Positions 22,211-30,800 of a stretch of DNA of 64,000 bases are shown here, in pieces (the first letter of the stretch is position 1; the number at the start of each line of letters is the position of its first letter). The translations under genes and the position numbers were made by a program. The stretch is taken from contig NZ_CP104207.1 of NCBI RefSeq assembly GCF_025244705.1, positions 3,472,001 to 3,536,000 of the forward strand. Direction: 5' to 3'. The notes under the pieces were generated by a model that saw only the letters and a list, made by a program, of their open reading frames with translations, searched no databases and had not been told where the DNA came from. Source of the stretch: Sphingopyxis sp. PET50. Lineage in GTDB: Bacteria; Pseudomonadota; Alphaproteobacteria; Sphingomonadales; Sphingomonadaceae.

Positions 22211-22500
22211 TGGCGATTATGTCCCTTGCAAACGCGGACGGATAAATGGCGGGTTGCGGACGGTTGCGGTCATGAGCGATCCTCCCCCAACGGGGGAGGG
22301 GGACCACCCGAAGGGTGGTGGAGGGGCACGGGAGGTTTGCGTGACGCCAGACCGTAAAGCCCTCATTTCTGCAACGGAGCCGTAGCGCACGACCTCACCG
22401 GCAAGGCAAACCGCCTGTGCCCCTCCACCAGCTTCGCTGGTCCCCCTCCCCGTGCCGGGGAGGATCGGCACCGTCCGCTAACCACCCCGGAACCGCCTAC
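22211..22500. repeat. Repeat block: TGGCGATTAT end motif and GGGGGAGG hairpins
   Basis: Starts with TGGCGATTATGTCCCTTGCA, the same end motif as at 5197 and 38153, again straight after a terminator. Further on, CCTCCCCCAACGGGGGAGG and the pair around CCCTCCACC / GGTGGAGGG (22315-22330 and 22420-22440) form nested hairpins of the mosaic family. No convincing coding sequence in this 450-bp gap between the M16 operon and the MFS gene. Confidence 0.6.
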
Positions 22501-22604
22501 CTCGCGCGGGTGGACAGTCGATATGTTGCCTTTCGCTTTGCATAGCTTTGCCTCTCCGTTGGGGGGTGGCCAAAGCGCGGGCGCGGGGGCATAGCGCCGC
22601 TGCA

Positions 22605-23862
22605 ATGCACAAGGACTCCTCCCCCCAGCCCGAAACGTCCCGCCCCCGCCTGCCGGGACCGCGCGAGATGGTCGCGATGATGGCGATGGTGATGGCGCTC
22701 AACGCGCTCGCCATCGACGCGATGCTCCCCGCGCTGCCCGCGATCGGCAAGGGGCTGGGGGTGACGGTCGCCAACGACCGCCAGTTCGTGATCTCGGTCT
22801 ATCTGCTCGGCACCGCGCTCGGCGCGCTGATCTATGGCCCGCTCGCCGACCGTTTCGGGCGCAAGGGCGTGTTCGTCGCCGGCGCTGATCGCCTACACGA
22901 TCTTCGCGATCGGCTGCGGGCTGGCGACCAGCTTTCCGATGCTGCTGGCGCTGCGCTTCGGGCACGGCCTGGTCAGCGCCGCGCTCGGCGTCGTCGTCGT
23001 CGCGGTGATCCGCGACCTGTTCGCGGGCGACGCGATGGCGAAGCGGCTGTCCTTGATCTTCCTCGTCTTCATGATCGTGCCGATCATCGCGCCGACGATC
23101 GGCGCCGGGGTCGCGGCGCTCGCCGGGTGGCGCGCGATCTTCCTCGTGCTGGCGGCGATGGCGATCGTCATGCTGCTGTGGCTGCGCCGCCTGCCCGAAA
23201 CGCTCGATCCCGCCGACGTCCGCCCGCTCGACTGGCGGACGATGGTCGCGGGCTGGGCGACGGTGACGCGGCATCGCCGCGCCGCGGGCTATATGCTGGC
23301 CTCGGGCGTGATGCAGGGCGCGCTGTTCGGCTATCTCAACAGCAGCGAACAGATCATCGCCGAGGTGTTCGACGCGCAGACGCTCTTCCCGCTGGTCTTC
23401 GCCTGCGTCGCGGTCGGCATCGCCATCGCCAATTTCTCCAACGCCGCGATCGTCGAGCGCTTCGGCGCGCGGCGCGTGTCGCAGACCGCGGTCTTCGCCT
23501 TCATGGCGACCGCGATGGCCCAGATCGTCGCCGCGCTGAGCGGCGCCGAGACGCTGGTCGTCTTCACGGTGCTGATGATGGTCAATGTCGGGCTGATCGG
23601 CTTTATCGGCAGCAATTTCGGGTCGATCGCGATGGAGGATTTCGGCCATATGGCGGGCGTCGCCTCCTCCTACCAGAGCTTCGCCAAGACCTTGCTCGCG
23701 GCGGCCACCGGCGCCTTCATCGGGCAGCGGTTCGACGGATCGACCCTCCCGCTGGCCTACGCCTTCGTCGGCTGCGCGGTCACCGGGCTGGTGCTGGTGC
23801 TGTGGGCCGAGCGCGGCAAGCTCTTCACCCGGCCGGGCACGGCGCCGAAGAGCCCGTTCTGA
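22605..23862 (+). CDS. MFS multidrug exporter, Bcr/CflA type (one frameshift)
   Basis: About 418 residues when repaired, twelve hydrophobic segments. The signature region after TM1 (ALAIDAMLPALPAIG) and the loop motif ADRFGRKGVF (the MFS A motif, GPLADRFGRK) are typical of the Bcr/CflA drug exporter group. The frame shifts at about 22878-22887 (GCCGGCGCTG), right after the A motif; deleting one base continues into ALIAYTIFAIGCGLA. It pumps drugs or dipeptides out with the proton gradient. The start ATG 22605 follows a repeat-filled gap with no strong RBS. Confidence 0.85.
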
Positions 23863-23871
23863 CCGGAAAAG

Positions 23872-23896
23872 AAAAGGGGGCCGAAGCCCCCTTTCC
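23872..23896. terminator. Bidirectional terminator between MFS and APC genes
   Basis: AAAAGGGGGC-CGAA-GCCCCCTTT is a near-perfect hairpin with A and T tracts on both sides, placed between two convergent genes (stops at 23862 and 23915). Confidence 0.88.
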
Positions 23897-23914
23897 AATC
23901 CCCCGACGCTCGGG

Positions 23915-25474
23915 TCAGTCGACGACCGGGCCGGGCAGTTCGGTCATCTCGGGCGCATCCACCGTATCCTCGCCGCGGGCGAGGCGCGAATTGTGCATGC
24001 CATAGACGAAATAGAGGATGATCGCCGCCAGCATGAACCAGGCGAAGAAGATCAACACGCGCTGTTCGACGGTGAAGATCAGCGCGAAGCAGGACAGGAT
24101 GCCGAGCGCTGGAAGCACGGGATAGAAGGGCACCCTGAAGCCGCGTGGCAAGTCCGGATGCGTCGCGCGCAGCCAGATCACGCTGAGACAGACGATGCCG
24201 AAGGCCGCCAGCGTGCCCACCGACGTCATGTCGCCCAGCGTGTTGATGTCGAACAGGCCCGCGGCGAGCGCGGTCACCGCGCCGACCAGGATCGTGTTGA
24301 TATAGGGCGTCTGGAACCGTTTGTGGACGGTCGAGAAGACCCGCGGCAACAGGCCGTCGCGCGCCATCGTATAGAAAATGCGCGTCTGGCCGTACATCAG
24401 CACCAGCACGACCGAGGTCAGGCCGATGATCGCGCCGGCCTTGATGATCTTGGCGAACCAGGCCCATTGCGGCCCGAACGCGTCGACCGCCACCGCCACC
24501 GGATCGGGCACGTTGAGGTTCTTGTAGTTGACGACGAGCGTCAGCACGACCGACACGAGGATATAGAGCAGGGTGCAGACGAAAAGGCTGCCGAGCAGGC
24601 CGAAGGGCATGTCCTTGGCCGGATTCTTGGCTTCCTGCCCCGCGGTCGAGACCGCCTCGAAGCCGATATAGGCGAAGAAGACGATCGACGCGGCGCGCAG
24701 GATGCCGCCCCAGCCGAACTCGCCGTCCTTGCCCGTCGCCGCCGGAATGAACGGGTCCCAATTGGCCTTGAGCTCGCCGAAATTGGAGATCGCGATCGCG
24801 CCGCCGATGATGATGAAGGCGACGATCACGCTGACCTTGATCGCGACGATCGCATTGTTGAACTTCGCCGATTCGGACACGCCGACGACCAGCAGCACGG
24901 CCAGAACCAGGCAGACCAGAACCGCAGGGAGGTTGACGACGCCGACCACCGGCACGCCATTCTGGACGAGCTGCGCGCCGTCGCGCATGATCGCATGCCC
25001 CATCGCGCCGGTATATTCGGGCGGGATGACGACGCCATAGTCGCCGAGCAGACTGACCACATAACCCGACCAGCCGACCGCGACCACCGACGCGGCAAGG
25101 CCATATTCGAGCAGCAGCAGCGCCCCCATGATCCACGCGGCGAACTCGCCGAGGGTGGTGTAGCTATAGGTGTAGGCCGATCCGGAAACCGGCAGGGTCG
25201 ACGACAGTTCGGCGTAGCAAAGCCCCGCCAGGGCGCAAACGACGCCAGCGACGAGGAAGGAGAGCAGGACCGCGGGGCCGGCGTGCAGCGCCGCGGCATT
25301 GCCGGTGCGGACGAAAATGCCCGCGCCGATGATGCAGCCGATGCCGAGGAACAGCAGGTTCCACGGCCCGAGGGTTCGTTTCAATTCGCTATGTTCGGTT
25401 TCCCGCTGAACCTGGGCCACGCTCTTTCGGGCCATGATCCGACCCAAAAAGCCCCCCGATGGACGTGTCGCCAT
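23915..25474 (-). CDS. APC family amino-acid permease (cationic amino acid transporter type)
   Basis: 519 residues, intact, about 12-13 membrane segments. The helix I break GIGCIIGAGIFVRTG near residue 50 is the substrate-binding motif of APC permeases. The block STLPVSGSAYTYSYTTLGE follows in helix III, and FAYIGFEAVSTAGQEAKNP in the middle is typical of the CAT/YfnA/GabP-like group. It imports amino acids by proton symport at the inner membrane. The specific substrate is not readable. A monocistronic unit with the terminator above. Confidence 0.9.
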   Translation of the reverse strand: MATRPSGGFLGRIMARKSVAQVQRETEHSELKRTLGPWNLLFLGIGCIIGAGIFVRTGNAAALHAGPAVLLSFLVAGVVCALAGLCYAELSSTLPVSGSAYTYSYTTLGEFAAWIMGALLLLEYGLAASVVAVGWSGYVVSLLGDYGVVIPPEYTGAMGHAIMRDGAQLVQNGVPVVGVVNLPAVLVCLVLAVLLVVGVSESAKFNNAIVAIKVSVIVAFIIIGGAIAISNFGELKANWDPFIPAATGKDGEFGWGGILRAASIVFFAYIGFEAVSTAGQEAKNPAKDMPFGLLGSLFVCTLLYILVSVVLTLVVNYKNLNVPDPVAVAVDAFGPQWAWFAKIIKAGAIIGLTSVVLVLMYGQTRIFYTMARDGLLPRVFSTVHKRFQTPYINTILVGAVTALAAGLFDINTLGDMTSVGTLAAFGIVCLSVIWLRATHPDLPRGFRVPFYPVLPALGILSCFALIFTVEQRVLIFFAWFMLAAIILYFVYGMHNSRLARGEDTVDAPEMTELPGPVVD

Positions 25475-25561
25475 GTCAAACGCTCCCCAGAAATTGAATT
25501 GGGGGCAGACTAGCCGCTCCTCCCGTCAGCGCAACTTAATTTCAGGCGCGTGACAGGCGCT

Positions 25562-27703
25562 TTATCGTACCGTGAAGCGGACCCGATCGACCATGCGTCC
25601 GCCGGGATCGACGAGCGCGAGCATATGGCTTCCGGGGCGCGGCAGGATCTGCTGTCCCGCGTCGGCGTCGCCGAGCGGCGCCTTGTCGAGGATCAGGCGA
25701 TAGCCCGTCACCTCGCCGCTCACCGCGATGCCCAGCCGCTGGCGGTCGAGCGGGATGTCGGGGTCGAGCGCATAGACGCTGCCGCTGACCGGGCTGGTGA
25801 TGCGCGGGCGGCGCGACGCGGCGGGGGCGGCGGCCATTTCGGCCTGGCCGGTGCCGCGGATAAAGACCTCGCGGCGCGGCGGTTCGCGCGTGCCGGGAAG
25901 GGCGATCTGGCGGGTCTCGACCTCGGCGGGCATCGCGGGGGCCTTGCCGGGGCGGCCGGCGTGGAGGGCCAGCATCACGTCGCGCCACACCGGCGCGGCG
26001 CCCGAGGTGCCCGACACGGCGCGCATCGAATCGCCCTCCAGATTGCCGACCCACACCGCGACGGTGAAGCGGTCGGACCAGCCGATGCACCAATTGTCGC
26101 GCATCCCCTTCGACGTGCCGGTCTTGGCGGCGGCCCAGAAGGGCAGGCGCAGCGCGCTGTCGGCGCCGAAGGCGTCGGTGCGGGCGGAGGCATCGGCGAG
26201 GATGTCGCCGACGATGAAGGCGGCGGCGGGGCTGACGATCTGGCGCGCCGCCTCGCCCTTGTCCGACGGGCTGAAGCGCACCGGCGTCCAGCGCCCGGCA
26301 TTGGCGAAGGTGCGAAAGGCGTTGGCCTGTTCGACGAGGCTGACTTCGGCCGAGCCGAGGGCGAGGGAGAAGCCGTAATATTCGCCGTCCTCGACGAGGC
26401 CGTGGTAGCCGAGCGCCCAGAGGCGGTCGCGGAACTGCTGGACGTCGTCGATGACGAGCGCGCGCACGGCGGGGACGTTGAGCGACGAGGCGAGCGCGTG
26501 GCGGACGCTGACCGGCCCCTTGAAGCTGTGGTCGTAATTCTTGGGTACATAGAGGCCCGAGGCGGTGTCGAGCTGGACCGGGCTGTCGTCGAGGATCGAC
26601 GCCGCGGTGAGCCAGCGATGCTCGATCACCTGCGCATAGAGATGCGGCTTCAGCGTCGAACCCGCCTGCCGCCGCGCATTCGCGCCGTCGACCTGCGCCG
26701 CGGTCGATTTGAGGCCGACGCCGCCGACATAGGCGAGCACCTCGCCGGTCTGATTGTCGAGCACGACGACCGCGCCATCGCGTACCCGGTCGGCGCCGAG
26801 GCCCGACAATTGGCGGCGCAGCGCGACGATTGCCGCCTCCTGGATGCGGCGGTCGATCGTCGTGGTGACGCGTTTGCCCGGCTTGTCGAGCAGGCGCACC
26901 GCGAGGTGGGGGGCGAGCGCCGGGTCGAGCTGTGCGATCCGTTCGCCCGAGACGAGCGTCGCGGCGGCGGCGCGGAGCGGCGCGCAGTCCCTGGCCTGCG
27001 CCGCGCGGCAGGCGCGAAGCCCCAGCGTTTCGGCATTCGCGGCGGGATTGGGGAGCAGCCCCGCGAAGAGCGCCGCGTCGGTGCGGTCCATGTCGGCGGG
27101 GGCTTTGCCGAACAGCGCGCGCGCGCCGGCGCCGATGCCCTGCGTCTCGCCGCGCAGGGGAACGAGGTTGAAATAGGCCTCGAGCATCTGCTCGCGCGTC
27201 CAGCCCGAGGCGAGCGCCTGCGCGGCGCGCATCTGGCGGATCTTGTTCAGCCAGCCGCGCTGGCCGGGCAGCGCGAGGTCGGGCGACAGGAATCCCGCGA
27301 GCTGCATCGGCAGCGTCGAGGCGCCGCGCGAGCGCCCGCCGGTCCCCCCCAAATTCAGGCGCGTCCGGGCGGCGCTGGCGATCGCCAGCCAGTCGACCCC
27401 GCCGTGCGACCAGTATCTCTTGTCCTCGCTGGCGACGACGGCGGCGCGGACCGCGGGGCTGATATCGGCGAGCGGCACCCACGCCATGCGGCGCCGCGCG
27501 AAATCGACGCGCTCGCTGTCGAGCAGCCGGCCGTCGCGGTCGTAGAGCCACGCCTCGCTGGGCTTCCAGCCGGCGCGCACGGTCTCGTAGTCGGGCATCG
27601 CGGGTGGTTTGGTGACCAGGTGCGCGATGGTGGTGAGGATGAGGAGCGCGAGCGCCGTCCAGGCGAGGGCGTCGAACAGGCGGCGTTTCGGTGGCGAACT
27701 CAT
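25562..27703 (-). CDS. pbpC: Penicillin-binding protein 1C
   Basis: 713 residues from ATG 27703 (MSSPPKRRLFDALAWTALAL); the frame upstream of it translates a dispersed repeat and is not used. One N-terminal membrane anchor, a GT51 transglycosylase domain (ASEDKRYWSHGGVDW, RGASTLPMQLAG), a transpeptidase domain with SxxK in GSTLKPH, SSLN and KTGTS, and a C-terminal BiPBP_C domain (RPRITSPVSGSVYALDPDIP). It polymerises and cross-links peptidoglycan. Next to the alpha-2-macroglobulin gene, as in Escherichia coli (yfhM-pbpC). Confidence 0.93.
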   Translation of the reverse strand: MSSPPKRRLFDALAWTALALLILTTIAHLVTKPPAMPDYETVRAGWKPSEAWLYDRDGRLLDSERVDFARRRMAWVPLADISPAVRAAVVASEDKRYWSHGGVDWLAIASAARTRLNLGGTGGRSRGASTLPMQLAGFLSPDLALPGQRGWLNKIRQMRAAQALASGWTREQMLEAYFNLVPLRGETQGIGAGARALFGKAPADMDRTDAALFAGLLPNPAANAETLGLRACRAAQARDCAPLRAAAATLVSGERIAQLDPALAPHLAVRLLDKPGKRVTTTIDRRIQEAAIVALRRQLSGLGADRVRDGAVVVLDNQTGEVLAYVGGVGLKSTAAQVDGANARRQAGSTLKPHLYAQVIEHRWLTAASILDDSPVQLDTASGLYVPKNYDHSFKGPVSVRHALASSLNVPAVRALVIDDVQQFRDRLWALGYHGLVEDGEYYGFSLALGSAEVSLVEQANAFRTFANAGRWTPVRFSPSDKGEAARQIVSPAAAFIVGDILADASARTDAFGADSALRLPFWAAAKTGTSKGMRDNWCIGWSDRFTVAVWVGNLEGDSMRAVSGTSGAAPVWRDVMLALHAGRPGKAPAMPAEVETRQIALPGTREPPRREVFIRGTGQAEMAAAPAASRRPRITSPVSGSVYALDPDIPLDRQRLGIAVSGEVTGYRLILDKAPLGDADAGQQILPRPGSHMLALVDPGGRMVDRVRFTVR

Positions 27704-27715
27704 CGCCAGGATTAA

Positions 27716-27802
27716 TGCGCGCCCCCGCGAAGGCGGGGGCCCATCATCTGCCGGTTTGAGTTTGAGCCGACCGGAGATGGGTCCCCGCCTTCGCGGGGAC
27801 AC
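27716..27802. repeat. Palindromic CCCGCGAAGGCGGGGG repeat
   Basis: Two arms, CCCCCGCGAAGGCGGGGGCC and the inverted GTCCCCGCCTTCGCGGGGAC, with CCCATC / GATGGG inner arms (27739-27785), form a long hairpin between yfhM and pbpC. Related copies are at 5264-5353, 42383-42452 and 52130-52213. It may act as an mRNA-stabilising or attenuating hairpin inside this two-gene unit. Confidence 0.7.
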
Positions 27803-27830
27803 ACGGATTGGAAGCGGCGATTGTCCACCA

Positions 27831-30800
27831 TCACTCCGCCGCGCTCGCCACGGTCAGCGCGCCGTTCGGCCACTGGCCGCGGATCGCGGGCGAATACATC
27901 GCCTCGACGCGGGTGGGCGGCAGGGTGAAGCGGCCCGAGCCGTTCAAACGCACGACATATTCGACCGCGTGGGTGCCCGCGGGCATCCAGCCGAAATAGC
28001 CGCGCCAGCTGTCCTTGCCGCGTTCGACATAGCTCGGCCACACGCCCTCGCCCCCGGCCTGCGCCGCCAGCATCTGCGACTGGCCGCCGAGATTGCCGAC
28101 GATCGTCGCGCCGGGCGGGATCGGATCGTTGACGACGACCCAGGTGCGGCCGGCGGCGGCGATCACCTCGATCCGCACCTTGATCACATCGCCGCGGACG
28201 AGGCGGTTCGGGTCGGCGGCCTTGACGACGCTCACCGAGCGCTTGATCCGGTAGCCGGCGTTGAGCGGTTCCTTGAGCGGGACCGGAGCCTTGACGCTGA
28301 CCACCGCCCAGGGCGCGCCCGTGCCTTCGTGGTTCAGGCTCATCTTGCCGGTGACCAGCGGCACGCGCAGCGGGCTGGCCGCATCGGGCAGGGGCCAGCT
28401 TTGCGCCGCGCTCGCCTCGGCCAGGCCGACGCGGGTGACCCCGGTGATCGCGGCCGCCGGATACAGCTCGGCGAAGCGGCGGACGACGGTCGCGCCCCAG
28501 GCGTTGGCCGGGGTGGTGTCCCAATGGCCGCGGCGCTGGCGCTGCGCGATGCCGACCATCAGCTTGCCCGCATCGTCCTCCCAGCCCTTGCGGCCGAGAA
28601 CCGCGTCGAGCGCCTTGATCGCCATTTCGTCGCCGCTGACCATCATCCACCAGGGGGCCCTGGCATCGTCGACCAGATCGACGCGCGTGCCTTCATAGAC
28701 GAGGCGCTTCCGGAGCTCGGCCTCCGCCGCGGTGCGCAGCGCCGGGGCGTTCCGCACGTTCGGGGTGCGTTCGATCGCGACGAGCCAGTCGGCCAGCGTG
28801 CCGGTGGCCATGTCGACCGGCGCCATGTCGATCGCGGCGACAAGCTTCGCATTGGACGCATTGTTGCGGGCGAGCGCGGCGAGCGCGGCGACGCGGACCG
28901 GACGGATGTCATAGGGGCCGTAACCCTTGCGGCTGAGCCGTCCCTCGACCACCGCCTGCAGCGCCTTGACCATCTTCGCTTTCGAATCCTCGGGGATCGG
29001 GAAGCCGTTGGCGGCGGTCACCGCGAGCACATAGGCGGTGAGTTCGGGCGACCCTTCGATCCGGTCGCTCGGCCAGTAGCGGAGCAGCCCGTCCTTATCG
29101 AGATAGGTCGGGATCGCCCCCGCCAGCGCCTGCCAGCGCGCGAGATCGTTCAGCGCGATGGCGCGCGAGGTCGACTGTTCGAAGCAGTTGTACGGATAGA
29201 CGCCCATATAGTCGCGCACCCCGGCGAGCGGCGGCGCGAGCGTGCCGGCGAGCGCGATGTCGACATAGCCGCCGGCGAGCGCGCCTTCGGGAACGGCGAT
29301 GGGCAGGCTGGTGTCGGGGCCGACGCGGAACAGGCTGGCGGCCCAGGTCTCGATCGGCACGGCGGGCTCGACGAGCTGCTGGAACACCAGCCGGTCGCGC
29401 GCCTTGCCGCCCTTCGCCACCGCTTCGACGGTCCATTCGATCGGCCCGGCGACATCGGGCGCGGTCACCGACCAGCTCACCGGCATCGCGCCGCCCGCCG
29501 GGATGGTGACGGTCAGCGGCGGCGCGGTCGCGATCGCCGGCGACAGCGTCGGGGTCGCGGTGACCTCCATCGGCTTGTCGGTGCCGTTGCGCAGCGTGAA
29601 GCGCGCGTCATAGACGTCGCCGGTGCGGACGAGCTCGGGCAGCCCCGCGAAGACGCCGAGGTCCTGCACGGTGCGGACGCTCGTTTCGCCGGTGCCGAAA
29701 TATTGCGATCCGTCGGTCGCGATCGCGACGAGGCGGAAGGCCGACAGATTGTCGCTGAGCGGTACGTCGACCGTGGCGCGCCCCTTGGCGTCGAGCGGGA
29801 CGCGGCCCTTCCACAGCAGCACCGGACGGAAATCCTCGCGCGTCAGGCCGGAGAGGTCGCCGCCACCGCCGCCGCCCGGTTCGAGCGCCTTGCGGCCATA
29901 GTGGCGCTTGCCGACCACCTGCATCTGCGCGGTCGAGGTCAGCACGTCGAGCGTGCGTTCGCCCATCATCGCGTCGATCAGCTTCCAGCTTTCGTTGGGC
30001 GCGAGCTGCAGCAGCGCCTCGTCGACCGCGACGAAGGCGACGTCGGCGTTGGCGGGCGCCTTGCCGTTCGGCGCCTTGACCTCGATGCTCGCCTTCGCGG
30101 TTTCGCGCACCGCATATTTGGCCTTGTCGGCACTCACCTTGACGCCGAGCTGATGGCCTTCCCAGCCGACCTTGATGCGCGCGATGCCCATGCGGTAGCT
30201 CGGCTTGGCGAGGTCGACGAGCGCGGTCGGCGGGGCGCCCTCACTATTCTCGATCTGGAAACCCGCGGCGCGCTTCAGCTTGCGGAACCAGCTTTCGTTG
30301 CCGGTGACGCGCCCGCGCACCGCCATGACCGAGACATAGACGTCGGGCGCATAGGTCGCGGGCAGCGGCACCTTGACCACCGGATCGGTGCCCTTCAGCG
30401 GCACGACGAAGCTCGACAGCACGCCCTCGCGCTCGACGGTGACCAGCGCGGTCGCCTCGCGGAAGGGCATGCGGACCTGGAAGTTCGCGGTGTCGCCCGC
30501 GGCGTAGCGCGGCTTTTCGGCGATCACGTCCATGCGGTCGCCATTGTCGCCGCCGAACCACCAGTCGTCGTCGCCCGCGAGCCAGACCGAGCGGACCGCG
30601 CGGGCTTCGTTGCCGTCGGCATCGACCGTGGTCGCGACGACGGTGACCTCGCCCGAGACGCCCGGCGCCATCGCGCAGCGCGCGCGGCCGAGCCTGTCGG
30701 TCGTCGCGGCGCAGGTCGCGCCGAGACGCGTCGTGCGCATCTGGTTGTCATAGGCGTAGAAGCCGCCGATCAGGCGCCGCCGCGCGGTGATGATCTCGCG